A DNA stretch of 64,000 bases from Penicillium oxalicum (GCF_001723175.1 NC_064651.1:4588001-4652000); one strand, 5' to 3'; shown: positions 32,229 through 48,015, counted from the stretch's first letter. The notes: a model not told the origin generated them from the sequence alone. A program made the numbers and translations.

Positions 32229-33605
32229 TCAAAGTCCTAGTGCCTCGCGTCTGCTCTTGCTGGACAGGTCCAAGTAAGGCGCCTCTCCAAGAGAGGCAAC
32301 CCGGTCACCAGCCCGCGCTTCAGCATAGTCGTATGTGGCACAGTGCCACATGCTTCGGTTGTCCCAGATCGCCAGGTCGTTCTTTCGCCACTTGAAGCGG
32401 ACCTGAGCGTCGTGGTTCTGGGTCACAAGGTTGAAAAGGTAGCCAAGAAGCATGTCCGATTCATCCTTAGTCACACCATTGATACGCTTGGTGAAGCCCT
32501 TGTTCACATAAACAGACTTCCAGCCAGTCACAGCTTGAGACATGGTTAGTTTGATTGATACAATCAAGGGAGCAAAGACAGCGATGCTGCCACTTACGAT
32601 TCGTTCGGATCACGGGGTGGACAGCCTGGAGGTTTTCACCAAGATTCAAGGGGGAGCCTCGGGCTTCCTTTCGAATCGGGTTTCCAAGACGTCTTGCCTC
32701 GTCGTGAAAGAAGTTCGCGTCATGGGTGGCCGTCAAGCCTTCCAGGAAAGTCTGCATACTGGGAGACAAGCGATCGTAAATTTCGTAGCCCGAGGCCCAT
32801 AGCTATCAATTGTTAGCTTCAGGCTCGGTGGACTAGCAAGCTCTCATCAGGGCCGCAGCATATCACAAAATCTGGTAGGGGTGGGAGTATTTTAGTACGT
32901 ACTGTGTCGCCACCAGTTGGGGGAAGCGTGTGAATCTTAAGCATGGCATAGTCGGATGGCACCGCTTCAAATGAGATATCCGTGTGCCAGCCGGCACTGG
33001 CAAAGCGGCTGACATCACTGAGCTGGTGAGTGAGACCACCACCCTTCTTTTGCTTCTCGCTGCTAATCACACTGATCTGGTCACCGAGCTCACTGCCCTC
33101 TTCGGTCAACGGATGGACATGTAGACCAGATGATTCAGGCTGTGTTCAATGTTAGCCCCTCATCTTTCATTCAGACATTGGGTGCAAGCCCGGATGTAGG
33201 GAAAGAAAGCGCATACACATCCAGCAGCTTCGGTCAAGCGCAGACAGAACTGCTTCATCTGTTCAGGTGTGACCTCCTGGTCGCGGAGGAAAACCACCCC
33301 TCGCTGGGAGACTGGTGGCAGAGGTGTTTGAATTAGCACTGATCATTTTTCATGATCACTCACGAATGATAAATCTTACTGGTGCATGCGAGGTCCCTGA
33401 TCACGGCATCTTCCGCAGTAAGAAGCTCTGTCACCTGAAGGCCTTCAAACTCGCGGCCGATGACCGGGGTCACGTCTGCATAGGTGTACTTCTCCAGCGA
33501 GCCTGAGTAGACCAGTGGCTTGAGGCATCGCGTCTGTGCCTCAGGGTGACCGCCCCGAATGCTGGGTCCGGGGTTGCTTGGCGAGTCTACCTGTACAGAT
33601 GGCAT
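32229..33605 (-). CDS. TauD/TfdA-family 2-oxoglutarate-dependent dioxygenase
   Basis: The model is complement(join(32229..32533, 32598..32802, 32903..33139, 33217..33311, 33380..33605)), 355 aa. The family hydroxylates the carbon next to a sulfonate or similar group, consuming O2 and 2-oxoglutarate; with taurine or other alkylsulfonates this releases sulfite. The iron ligands are H159 and D161 in GWHTD and H318 in MWHCATYDY, and R328 in AEARAGDR would bind 2-oxoglutarate. RGVVFLRDQ, the segment after PTGGDT, and TNPVTGWKSVYVN are typical of the family and several cross introns, which confirms the splicing. It is divergent from a Dal5-type MFS gene across 1.6 kb. Sulfonate use (as for yeast JLP1) is the first hypothesis; tailoring of the neighbouring terpene is the second. 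Confidence 0.93.
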
Positions 33606-35189
33606 GTTTGGTTCTTGTTTTCAGTGAGCTGTGGCAGAAGACGATCGAGTGGCAAGAAATCAGGTAGATTGCTGCTGCCGTTGCGGTTGGCGATGGTGAT
33701 CTTGAGGTGCTCAAATGGCGAGATTCGTCTTCGATCCACTGGATGTCGTGCTTGACCCTTATCTCGTTCGATGATCACATAGCGCGGGCATCTGCTTTGC
33801 ATTTATCCACCTTCGACCTCATGCTTTGCCCCGCGTTGGCACGGTGGAAGCCGATGCCGCCGGGGAGGGTCACAGAGCAAGCGGATGCCGCGCCGGTGGG
33901 TTTGCCCCGCCGTTTCGGGTCTCCCACCACGTTTCTTTCGTTTTCTTGGCTCCGGCGCGAACCCAATGGCACGGCTCCGGAGAAATTCTCGGAGTCAAGC
34001 TCGGCGACACTTCCCACGTTGGTGACTCGAAGTGTGGATGCATGGATTCGCCCGCCGTCGAGGAAGTCTGGGCCGAGGCAAACGGGAGGAGTTGTGGAGG
34101 ATCAGAACCATCAGCTGGCCGCAAAGAAGGTGTCACAACGTTACCTAACCTTGCAATTACACCATGATGGCTCGGTTTGACTTCAAATGGGGCTTCTTTT
34201 TTTTTTTCTTTGATTTTTCTTGATCTTTCCAGGCCGGGTGTTTTTTTAGGAGCTACTATCATGCTGAACGCCGCAATGTACATTCCGAGGATCCACCGTC
34301 TGAAAGATTGCAGGTGCGCAGGTAATGCCGTGTACTGTACTATGTGTGTTACGACCCTGGAAGGTCCTGTACAGTACGATATGTAATCTCATTTTGGAGT
34401 GACGAGTCTGCCCACTGGAGCTGCAGGGAGCTTTCTCCGTGGCTTGTCACGCAATCAAGCCGATGATGGCGCGAGGACACGTGACGAGGCTCAACTCAAG
34501 CAGCATGCTGAGCAGTCAAAATATGTTTAAAGGCAGTATGAGCCCAAAAAGAAACCGTGCATATTGACAATTGGAAATACGTTCACTTGCACTTACCTGC
34601 GGATTGATATCTGCGAGATTTGGCAGCGACCTGAAAACCAAGACAGCCGCACCAAAAACGAGGACACACCGTGTGTTCACTTGTACTACTGACCTTGCGG
34701 CCACTTGCTGAGAGAATCGACAAATGAAAGTTCCGTAAAAGCTGTACAGCATACCAGGTACGTACCAGGTACAGTACGGTACTTCGGATCTTCTCGCCAC
34801 TTGAGGTTGACCGACTCGGAGCCCAGGCAGGTCAGTCGCGGGTATCGACACCCCACACAGCCGGTCTGGGGCCCCGGATTTCCAATCTATTGGAGCGATC
34901 AACAAGACTAACCGGAGTCTCAGCCCAGGGTCTCGGCGAAGAGCCATCACTTTTTTGAATTCGAGTAAAGTTTCTGCGTCCAGACACCCGCCCCCGCAAC
35001 TCAGTCTGGATTAGCTCCTTTGGGCGATTTCGGGAACAAAAAGGCATCAATTTCCCGCGGGCGACCAGGGTCAAGAACCGTCGACGTTGAGAACTGGTGC
35101 TCACCAGTCTTTAGGGTCGATTTGGGGCAAATTTCCCTTTTATTAGCCACACGACCGATTCACTTGCCCTGTTAAGGATCTTGTTCGCT
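33606..35189. promoter_or_regulatory. Divergent promoter of dioxygenase and MFS transporter, with repeated GTAC(A/T)GTAC motifs
   Basis: The 1.58-kb region has no supportable gene. The 9-mer GTACTGTAC/GTACAGTAC occurs at 34332-34340, 34369-34377 and 34769-34777. Next to the last copy lie a perfect 10-bp palindrome GCTGTACAGC (34741-34750) and two direct copies of TACCAGGTAC (34752-34761, 34763-34772). The density of GTAC-type palindromes suggests transcription factor sites shared by the two genes. No factor is identified. Confidence 0.5.
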
Positions 35190-37260
35190 ATGGACAAGAC
35201 TTCAATCACTCACGTCTCGGACGTGCAAAATGCGTCGAATGAATCAGACGTCTCCAAGGTCCAAGTTGGACGAGAGAGGCTCTCTGATCGGCTCCCACCC
35301 CATGAGTCGTACGAGGGACGTCATCGATGGGACCCTGAAATGAGTTGGACACCTGAAGAAGAGCAAAAAGTGATCAGGAAGACCGACCTCTACCTTCTTT
35401 CGTGCCTTTGTGTTATGGTAAGTTTACCCTCTTTCCCCAACAGGCGGACAATCATTGCTGGAGAAAGGGTTGAGGGTGGGCGAGTTGTTCAGCATCAATT
35501 GAGCTTTCACTGACAGTACTCTATTGTTGTAGTTCTTTGGTCTCCAGCTGGACCGAGGAAATCTTTCCAACGCACTCGCCGATGATCTGTTGAAAGATCT
35601 CAAATTGTCGAGTAATGACTACAACAATGTGAGAACAGCTAACCATCCTCATGAGATTTGACACAACGCTAAGAAAACACCGATAGGGAACAACCATTCA
35701 ATTGGTTTGCTTTTTGGCCGCGGAGTTCCCCGTCCAAATGATCACGAAACGTCTGGGTTTCAGAAGAGTCTTGCCCACCATGATGATGCTGTGGGGTATC
35801 GTGTGTATGTCTACTACCCCTCGCCGGAGATATGATTATGGCAACGTGGGATGAGACGCTGACTACCCGATTAATGAAAAGCCTGGGCGCAAGCGTGGAT
35901 GACTGGCCGTGCGAGTTTCTATGTGACGAGAGCACTGATTGGTCTCTTTGAGGGTGGTTTCATTCCAGGTATGGCAACATTGTCTTCCTCTGCGGTCTGG
36001 GTGGTGAATCAAGGTTTAACAAAAGGTCAATCTGCAGGTGTGATCCTCTTCTCGACCTATTTCTACACTTCTAAGGAGCTTTCCACACGGCTCGCTGTGT
36101 TCTGGTCCACTCTCAACGTGGCTCGTGTCATCTCGGCCCTACTCGCGGCAGGAATTCTCAAGATGAGGGGCGTCGGTGGCCATCCAGGCTGGTTCTGGCT
36201 TTTCCTGCTGGAGGGTCTTCTCACATGTCTGATTGCTATTGGGGTATGCCACGGTCTCTCTTCACGATAGTCACACATCGTCACGCAAAGAGAACATCTT
36301 GTTGACTGGGATTTTGCTTAGGCCTTCCTCTGGCTTCCTGCCAGCCCCACCCAGACCCGTGGTGGTATATGGCGCCAGTCTTGGTATACAGAGCGACAGG
36401 AGGCGATCATGGTCAATGTGAGTCACGAAACCTTCTCTTGGACGCATGGCCCTCTGACAGTAACCTCTTCCAGCGCATTCTTCGCGACGACCCAGCCAAG
36501 GGTCTCACAGCGATCAAGGAACCGGTTCACTGGAGTAACATCAAAGAGGCCTGGATGGACAAGTCCATGTGGGGGCTCTACATCATCGGTCTCGTAGCCT
36601 ATATTCCCGCCACACCTGTCCAGGGCTACCTGACGCTCACCCTCCGGCGCATTGGGTTTTCGACCTTCGACGCGAACATGTTGACAGTGCCATCGGCTAT
36701 GCTTCAAATCTTCACCATGCTGGCCATCTCATACAGCAGCAACCGTTTCAATGATCGGGCATTCCACGTGATCTTTGGAGAGGCATGGGTCTTGCCTCTT
36801 CTTGTCAGTATGCTCACACTGCCGGACGGTGGTCGAGACTGGTCTCGCTTCACGCTCGTAACGCTCATCTCAGGCTGTAAGACAGATTTTCCTTGGTTGA
36901 GCGAGCTGAACTTAATTGCTAACCACACGCGCGCATCTAGATCCATACTTCCATCCTATTGTCTCCTCGTGGATCTCCGAGAACAGCTTCGATGTGAAGA
37001 AGCGAGCAATTACCGCGGCCACATACAACGTCATTGTGCAGGTTGGCTCATTGATTGGCTCCCAGATCTACCGAGCTGACGATGCGCCATATTACCACCG
37101 CGGAAATGCGGTCTTGGTAGGCATCTGCGCACTGTCTTTGGTCGTTGTCCTCGTTCAGCGGGAATTCTTGCGATACCTCAACCGAAAGAAGGTCGCAGCT
37201 TGGAACGCCATGACGCTTGAGGAACAGGCTGCGTATCAAAAACGACCTGCCTGCTCGTGA
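35190..37260 (+). CDS. MFS transporter, anion:cation symporter (Dal5/allantoate permease-like)
   Basis: The model is join(35190..35417, 35533..35628, 35687..35804, 35882..36243, 36322..36417, 36474..36876, 36941..37260), 540 aa, the usual length. The protein has a long hydrophilic N-terminus, then about 12 helices. Family marks are LDRGNLSNAL in helix 1, the GLFEGGFIPG segment in helix 4, and WRQSWYTERQEAIMVNRILRDDP in the central loop, all characteristic of the Dal5-type ACS family that imports organic anions such as allantoate, nicotinate, pantothenate or sulfonates. Six introns of 56-115 nt have good borders. The divergent TauD-type dioxygenase suggests that the cargo may be its substrate. 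The exact substrate is not visible in the sequence. Confidence 0.92.
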
Positions 37261-38170
37261 ACAAGATGGAAACAAGCGGCTGGATTTCCGGTTCTCGTAC
37301 TAGAATGAAATCAAAGCCCCAATTCATTACTAATAATATGATTCGACCCAGCACAGGGGTTGCAGAGCGGGACGGAGCTGGAGAGTCCACTGCCCAAGCC
37401 AGGTCCTCGAAGTTGGCGAAGTCACGGCATTCGGTCGCACTCAGTGATATTCATGAACTGTACATACAATTGATCAGGCTGCTACTCACCAGACGGACAG
37501 ATCCCCAATGGAGTGGAAATAACCAGATCCAGAGTAAATTTCCCGATGGACATGGAGCCCTGCCAGGATCCTGTTTATTTTAGTATCCTGCCCACGGGGC
37601 AAATGTAAAATTGACTTGGCTCTAGTGGATCTTGTTAATGGGTACATGCTGCCATCTCCTGTTTAGTAATGGAGATAGACGTAGGTCCCCAGTACCTCCA
37701 TGTCTCCATAGTCCTAGCTATTAAAGCCCATATTGAGTTTCGCGAAATGGAGGTCTTATGTACGTATATACCTGGGTACATCTGATGCACGGGCGTACAC
37801 CCATAGACCCGACCCACTTGATTCAAACCCGCCTCCAGTAGGTAGCGTTGACTGGAGGTGATTAGGGCGGGGGCTTTGTTTTTTTTTCCGGACAAACAAT
37901 CCAATAAAAGAGGTCAGATAAACGAAACCTTCCATTGAGCTGGTTATAAGATACCCAAATAGCTTCGAGCATTACTAAAAGTCGAAAACATGGCCACCTC
38001 ATCTCCTGGAAGGATCGGGAATGCAGCCTGTTCGGCTCTGCAAATATGACGCTAGTCCTAATCCGCACTAGTCCCACCCGGCCCCGTGCCTATCGACCTT
38101 TCCCCAGAAAACCGAGTCCCCTCCTTATCTGGTTTTCCCCGCATGCAGCTAAGGAGAGCCCGACGGAACA
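37261..38170. other. Intergenic region before the MAL-type regulator
   Basis: About 910 nt with only short overlapping frames on both strands and no recognisable motif. I see nothing supportable. Confidence 0.5.
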
Positions 38171-40421
38171 ATGCCGCAGCCAACGAGGAAAATTAGCAAA
38201 TGGGCCTGTGATGCCTGTAAGCTTCGCAAGGTGAAATGTTCAAGTGAATCGCCGTGTCCTGGGTGTATCAATGCCGGCATCCCCTGCACCTTCAACAAGC
38301 GCCCGTTGGCGCGGGGCCCGAGAAGCCTACGGGCCAAGACAATGCGGCGGATCACTGCGACTCAGCAGCAGCATCAACAACAGCAAAATCGAGACCATTG
38401 TGAGGATACAGTGGATCTTTGCGAGAGGCAACTGAGCCACGCAAATTCAGGCCGGAGATCAAATTCCCCATCTCCATGCAATCGGGGAATCCCAAGCTCC
38501 ACAACGTCTGATCCACCGGCTTCCACGCCAGAGCGTCATGCCGGGTGAGTGGCCGCCACGGAAGAATAGAGTCACTGGAATTAATTAGCTGTAATATGAC
38601 AGCGGACTGCCTGAGGAAAATTCAATGACTGACAACTGACATTTAGCGATGAGCCTTGTCGGGTATCAACATCATCCTTGGTCCTACAACTTTGTGTCTA
38701 CAGACTGCGCCTGTTCCCGGTATGGCCAATCGTTGATGTCGAGGAGATCATGGGCTCACTTCACCGAGACGCGGGAAATCTCGACGCATATGCTCTGGCC
38801 ACTGCAATCGGGGCGGCGACCATCGCTCAGCTCAAGCTTGATAGCCCGGAAAGCGGAAACATGGCAATGGCGGCTTCGATGGAAGCCGAATGTCAGGGAG
38901 CCATTGACCATATTCGACGAAAACAACAAAGCTCGGATCTGAATATCAACTCCATTCGTGTGTCTTTCTTTCTGCATGTCTATCATGAGAATAGCGCACC
39001 AGGAGGTCCGAGGTCGTTGCTATACCTGCGAGAAGCAATCAGCATTGCTCAGATCATGGGCTTGCATCGTGAATCAAGTTATGTACATTTGACAACGCGT
39101 GAGCAGCGTATGCGACAGCGGATTATGTCATTGTTATTTGTCACTGAGAGGTGAGTACCTCTTGCGCCACTCGTGCCTTTTCTTTCAAAATATACGCCCT
39201 CGCGCATTTGCGAGCTTTTCAAAAGTGTGGTCAAGGCTAACCAGATCGATTCGCGTACAGAGGAGTGGCAATGCTTCACAAGTTGCCCGTCATTCTGCAA
39301 TTCAATAGCAGATTTGTCAATCTTGACGAGTCTGACGATGAGACTCACGTACTGCCCGCATTTAAGAAGTTGGTGACTCTCTTCTCATTAATTGACCAGT
39401 CTGGTGTGTTTGCTTCACTTCACAACTCAGACGAAGTTCAACCTTTTGATGGCATCAGTGCCATCAACCGGGGCACCTTCAGTAGCCTCCAGCGTCAGCT
39501 GCGAGAAGCTGCGTTTCAATTACGCGAGACGAACGACATTCAGATGGCAGACATCTGGGTTACAACCCAGTGGATGCAAGCAATATTGTGGAGAGCATCG
39601 ATGAGTAGAAGATTTGCAACCTTTGACACGCCTCAACAGCCAGTCACATCGCTTTCGCATCCAATACAAATTGCAAAGGATTTCCTGGAAGCTATGTCTC
39701 GACTTCCGAGTTCTGCACTTGAGGCCCACGGTCCCGCAATGGTAAGCAGACCCTCCACCAATGCCTTGCAACTAGTGTGAGGAGTCACTTACTAACCAAG
39801 AGACCATATCGTGTTTTGCGATTGAAGGAATACAAGATCTTTGAAATTGCAAAGGCAGTGACCGACTCAGTAACAACGGGGCTCAACGATCCGACTATCT
39901 CGATTGAGCTCTCCAGAGACATTCTCCACCGGTTACAGAGCAAACTAGCCTCCTTTCGAGGCGGAAACAAAACACTTCTCTCGCTGCTCCATGCTCGTAT
40001 ATCGGCGGCATTGCAAGACACAAACCAACGAATATATAATGACTCTCCTCCCCAGGACGATCGGCCTGTGTCATCATTTAGCCAAGGGAAGCACATATAT
40101 TATCCCGATCATCAAATCCAGCCTTTACCCCTGGTTGGACCGGTGCCCCTCCGGAATTTCGGTACCCACGGAGACATGGCATCTCGGCCAGGACAAAAAT
40201 CTCCACATGCCATGAACGACAGTCTTTCAACTTTACATCTCATGTCCTGGGACCACAATTTACCCGAAGGCTTTCAGTCTCCTCATCAAGATGCACTGCT
40301 CTCCAGCACCCTCGCTGACCTCGATGCTGCGGGTGCGATGGAGCTTCTTTTTGCTAATAGTGCCATGTGGGATTCGGTTGAGAATTGGGATTTCCAAGCG
40401 ACGGAGGGAGCAGCGGTATAA
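38171..40421 (+). CDS. Zn2Cys6 transcription factor, maltose-activator-like
   Basis: The model is join(38171..38544, 38647..39150, 39261..39741, 39828..40421), 650 aa. The zinc cluster is C13-x2-C16-x6-C23-x5-C29-x2-C32-x6-C39, followed by RGPRSLRAKTM, the short conserved stretch found after the cluster in MAL activators. A glutamine-rich run (QQQHQQQQ) comes next, then a fungal transcription factor domain with LYLREAISIAQIMGLHRES. The intron at 39742 uses the acceptor at 39827; the nearer one at 39800 keeps the frame but lies only about 5 nt from the likely branch point ACTAAC. The gene converges on a GH13 alpha-glucosidase whose stop codon is 115 nt away, the same pairing seen in MAL loci. 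A maltose/isomaltose regulator is inferred from both facts. Confidence 0.85.
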
Positions 40422-40535
40422 TAAAATGGACACACAGAACACCGCATAATCAATGTATTATATTATTGACATGACTGGCCGCGATGAAGCCTGGAGTTAC
40501 AAATCTTGAACATATTTGCAGGGCTGATGACCTTT

Positions 40536-43438
<2,903 letters not shown>

Positions 43439-45153
43439 ATGCCGCCGAATTACGCAGCCCCCAGTCGACTCCTGGCACGTTGGGAGAACTTCTGTTTGTT
43501 CACAAACCGGACTCGCCCGAGAAGATGTCCTTGTCAGCAAATATCACGACCGGTTGCCCTCAGGAACTCCTTTCATTCTCAGGCTAGCCCCAAATCAAAG
43601 CCCAGAGTACAGTGGGCGACCCTTGCGAGCAGGAGTGCCGTATTGGTCGGACTCGCCATCGGATCTCTACAACTCTTCAACGAGACACCATCAGACCGAA
43701 GCCACAAGAAGACCACCGACTCCAAAATCAAGACTTTCCGCCTGGCCGAAGTGAGACAACATGACGGGTCATCCCAAAATCCATGGGTAATCAGGGGAAC
43801 CTCCGTTTATGACATCACAGACTGGATTGCAGCGCATCCTGGAGGAGATGTGATTTTGACCGCTGCCGGGGGAAGTCTCGAGCCCTTCTGGGACATTTTT
43901 ACCATCCATAAGCGCCCCGACGTCTACGAGATCCTGGAAGAGTACAAAATCGGCGTCATCGACGAGGCCGATTTACAGGATGGTCGCGTGCCTCAAGGGG
44001 CGATTTTGGATCCATTCCAGAATGATCCCGAACGCGATGCGCGACTGATCACACTGACGGCTTGCCCACGAAACGCAGAAACACCTCGAGATGGCTTGAA
44101 GGATTTCATCACTCCCAATGAGCTATTCTATGTCCGTAACCACTTTTGGGTCCCCGCCGTGAAAGGCGAGGATCATGAGATCAATATTGAGATGGTTGAC
44201 GGAACGGAGCGAACGTACACGGTCAAGGAGTTGAAGGAGCGCTTCCCACGGCATAAGATCACAACTACACTGCAATGTGCAGGGAATCGCCGAAAGTCCA
44301 TGACCGACGCTGCAGGGACCACCAAGGGTCTTCAGTGGAAGGCTGGCGCCATTTCGACCGCCGAATGGGAGGGAGTCCGGCTGGTTGACGTTCTCGCTGA
44401 CGCGGGCTTAAGTCTCGACCAATTGCCCGACGATGCCCAACATGTGCAATTCTCCGCGATGGAGGCGTATGGAGCGTCCATCCCCATCCGCAAGGCGATT
44501 GACCCGTGGGGGGATGTGCTCTTGGCCTTTTCGATGAACGGGGTGGAGTTACCCCGAGATCACGGATACCCCGTACGCGTGATCGTGCCCGGCACGGTGG
44601 CCGCCCGCAGTGTGAAATGGCTCTCACAGATCACCATCTCTCCGGACGAGTCACCGACGCAGTGGCAGCAGCGCGACTATAAGAGTTTTTGCCCGAGCGA
44701 GGTCAACAACCCCCGCTGGGAGCGGGCTCGCTCAATTCAAGAAATGCCCGTCACGTCTGCCATCACTCACGTCGAGGTTCCCCGGAAAGACGAAGGGAAT
44801 GGCCTGGGAACCATCTCGGCGGAGGGCTATGCTTACTCTGGGGAGGGCGAGAGATCATTCGCGTGGACGTCAGTGCCGATGGTGGCCGCACCTGGCACGA
44901 GGCTGAGTTGCTGGACGATCGGGCTCGCGTCAAAGGGAATCGGGCCTGGTGCTGGAAGCGGTGGCGTTATCGGGGCCCGATGCCCGATGATCGGACCGAC
45001 TCCGTTTCCGAGTGCACGAGGCTGGTGGTCAAGGCGACCGACGAGGCCTACAACACGCAACCCCAGACCCATGAGAGCATCTTCAATGCCAGGGGAAACT
45101 TGGCCACGGCGTGGGATTGTGCGGAAGTGTCGAGCGTCACGGCTGACACGTAA
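43439..45153 (+). CDS. Sulfite oxidase (cytochrome b5 + molybdopterin domains), frameshifted at 44840-44843
   Basis: The enzyme oxidises sulfite to sulfate and passes electrons to cytochrome c in the mitochondrial intermembrane space. The N-terminus is Arg-rich and followed by a hydrophobic span (SAVLVGLAIGSLQLF), fitting import into that compartment. A cytochrome b5 domain follows with heme His residues in HPGGDV and IHKRPDV. The molybdenum ligand Cys lies in TLQCAGNRRKSM, and GLQWKAGAISTAEW and HGYPVRVIVPG are typical. There is no FAD/NADH domain, which excludes nitrate reductase. The intronless frame reads correctly to YAYSG and then jumps one frame: the dimerisation domain GREIIRVDVSADGGRTW continues one base later to the stop at 45151-45153. 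One more G in the run 44840-44843 would give 571 aa. As printed, the first frame runs to 45175 with an aberrant tail. It may act after the TauD-type enzyme in a sulfonate route. Confidence 0.9.
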
Positions 45154-46199
45154 TCAGATCCATCGGTTTTGGTGAGGAGAAGCATGTTGACGTGATTTAT
45201 TTTTTATTAGCCCTTCTGCGTGAATTTGGGTGTTCTGTCTTTCTTGCGGTCCCTGCAGGGACTTTACACGATTTTTTTTGAGCGTCTGGGCCTAGGTGTC
45301 AGCAGGTTTTGATTCTTAGTCTATAATACACCACACATGGATTCATGTTTGAACCATTTGAGTCTTGATCCTAATTGTGAATCATCTTACTGGTACGGTC
45401 CTCGAGTGGCATCAATATGCGGGGGTCGTAGTACACCTATGTTGAATACTCCACAGACCGGTCCGTGGATTGCCTGTGTAGTCAGTATTTCCCACGGCAG
45501 GTAGTAGTAGGTGACACAGAGGTACGGCTCCAACGTGAGAATCTGTCGCGTTCGATAGGGTGACCATTGAGTCGGTAGTAGGTAGGAATATCTTACACGG
45601 TCTCAGCGAGGCACCATGCTTCAGACGCACTGCCCGTATGGATCCCGCGGACAAGTCCTGTCAATCTCAACTGTGCTGCCGGAATTCCATGCCAAGTGAT
45701 CACTTTGGCCGAAAGAGCGGACGATCAGATGACCTCGTCTGGACCTCGCCCTCGGTCCTCCCTTCCTGTTGTTCTCCACTTGCCCCGCCAGAATCTTCCC
45801 CGAAATCCAGAGACGCTCTTTCTCTCCTCCGGGTCCCCACCAGGTACCGACATACACTCCTAGTGATACCCCTCATGACTCAGGCAATCCACACAGTCAT
45901 GAGAACGGTCGCTGGAGAGCTTGCTGCTCCGAGAATTTCCCCGGGCCACGGTCGGCTCTAGCCGTTTGGGAAGCTGTGTCGGAAATCATCCAACGTGGCT
46001 TTTTGAACCAATCGCCGCAACCTGAACCCTAGAAAGACTTTGGACTTCGCACCGTGAACCTGCCTTCCCTCTCTGACAATTCAGTACAACTACATCCCTC
46101 TCACATCCACCTCTGGGCGTTTTCCCTTTGCCTCTTCTCAAACTCTCTCTGCGCAGTAGCAGCAGCAACAACAAGAACTCGTTCGGCAAGAAACCAAAA
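45154..46199. other. Intergenic region before the aldo-keto reductase
   Basis: About 1 kb without a supportable gene. The last 150 nt are rich in CT and CAG/CAA, as in fungal leaders. The reductase frame extends upstream to 46128 but has no ATG before 46200. Confidence 0.5.
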
Positions 46200-47616
46200 A
46201 TGGCGTGGGCGGAACCTAGAAACACGGGGATGCAGTACCGGCGACTCGGGAACTCGGGCCTTCATGTCTCGGTTCTCGGCCTCGGAGGATGGCTCACGTA
46301 CGTTCAAGGCTGCTCGACTACGCACTACAGTCTTATGTCGCATCTACGATTGAGTGAGGCGCTGACAGAAATTTCTCTAGATTCGGTGGACACGTCGATA
46401 ATGGTGAGAATTCAGAAAATGCCCAGTTGAAGTAATGCGCCCGCTCTGACTTGAGGGACCTAGAAAAAACGATTGCTTGCATGAAGCAGGCATATGACTG
46501 CGGAATCAACTTCTTCGATACCGCCGAGAGGTCAGTCTTCCCTATAGGGAATCGACTGTGTGAAAATAAGGCTGACACCCGGTAGTTATGCGGACGGTCA
46601 ATCGGAGATCGCCATGGGCCACGCCATCGAGAAGTTGGGCTGGAAGCGCAATGATATTGTGATTAGCACCAAGCTCAACTGGGGTGGCGCCAACGGCGAG
46701 GTCCTCGTCAACAACCACGGACTCTCCCGCAAGCACATCGTCGAGGGTCTGCGATCATCCTTGAAGCGTCTCAACCTCGAATACGTCGACATTGTCTACG
46801 CGCACCGGCCAGACCGATTGACGCCCATGGAGGAGACGGTTCGAGCCTTCAATCATGTCATTGAGCGCGGCTGGGCCTTTTACTGGGGTACCTCTGAGTG
46901 GTCGGCCGATGAGATCGCCGAAGCGTGCGGGATCGCCCGAGAGCTGCGCCTGATTCCTCCAGTCGTCGAGCAGCCTCAATACAATCTGCTGGCGCGGGAA
47001 AAGGTCGAAAGTGAATTCCAACGTCTCTACAGCCGATTTGGCCTTGGCTTGACGGTCTTCAGCCCCATCAAGATGGGCCTGCTCAGTGGTAAATATAACG
47101 ATTCGCCCGATCAGCCCCCGGCCGGATCCCGTTTCGCGGTCAGCAACGATAAATTCAGCAACATGGTCCGTGAATCGATGTATGGCAATGATGAGTGGAA
47201 GGAGTCTATCTCCAAGGTCATTAAGTTGAAGGTACGTGCTGCTGCATGCCAGTCTGCAGTCTTTTGTGCCTAGAGACCTTTCTTCATTCCTGTATTATAT
47301 TTTCCCCCTTCTGCCATTATCCCCTCGACAACCAGTCACGGCTTTTACTCAGGGAAATCGCAATGGATCGCTAACACTCGGTCTGATTCTTCAGCCCATT
47401 GCCGATCAACTTGGCGTCACACAGTCCCAGCTGGCCTTGGCCTGGTGTCTCAAGAACCAGAACGTTTCCTCGGTGATCACGGGAGCATCAAACCCTCAAC
47501 AAATTATTGAGAATGTTCAGGCCTTGAAGGTCCTTGATCAACTGACCCCGGAGGTGATGAAGAACATTGACGACATTGTCGGCAAGATCGAGCTCGCCCC
47601 TGCGAGACAGGACTAA
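46200..47616 (+). CDS. Aldo-keto reductase, voltage-gated K+ channel beta-subunit-like (AKR6)
   Basis: The model is join(46200..46297, 46381..46403, 46464..46530, 46586..47231, 47395..47616), 351 aa. The protein is an NADPH-dependent (alpha/beta)8-barrel reductase of the Kv-beta type. [26 protein letters not shown] begins the barrel; the catalytic tetrad is seen in [14 protein letters not shown] (Asp, Tyr), STKLNWGG (Lys) and YAHRPD (His). [12 protein letters not shown] and [12 protein letters not shown] form cofactor contacts. The second exon is only 23 nt and encodes the GGHVDN junction; skipping it would shift the frame. The 163-nt last intron splits at the IKLK/PIADQLG border. Function in moulds is likely carbonyl reduction; a channel role is not implied. 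Confidence 0.92.
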
Positions 47617-48015
47617 ACGAGTTCCTTTAAGAGATCATGAAACTACCAGCACAAAAATGTATACAGAATAGAGGAACTTTCATAGAGGGATTCCACTGTG
47701 CTCAATTTGTAAAAGCAAAATAGGTGGACTGCAACCGGCCAGCGAGGTAGTTCAAGGTCTCGACCCAGGAAGCTGCGTGCAGATCCCTCCATAATACGCT
47801 ATCTTCGCCGCGCCGTCACCGCACTTCACACGATGAATTGCGAGAGCCTGAGTCCAGCATGGTGATCCGCGCACCTGGCTGCCGACTGCTGACATCCACC
47901 AGCACTTGCGTCCACGTCGATTTGGCAAGCTTTTGGACATATATAGACGATTTGCGCCGTCCTCTGAGTCCAATAAGAAAACTGTCCTCGTGGCAAACAA
48001 AAGGTGCACGACGCT
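47617..48015. other. Convergent intergenic region
   Basis: About 400 nt between the 3' ends of the reductase and the deaminase. Short frames on both strands lack recognisable features; nothing else is seen. Confidence 0.5.

Noticed and set aside
44800..44900. An intron as explanation of the sulfite oxidase frame change
   Set aside because: No GT donor and AG acceptor of plausible spacing lie there, and the conserved residues on both sides are contiguous, so no sequence needs removing.
43439..45153. Nitrate reductase
   Set aside because: The cytochrome b5 domain is N-terminal and there is no C-terminal FAD/NAD(P)H domain; the order is that of sulfite oxidase.
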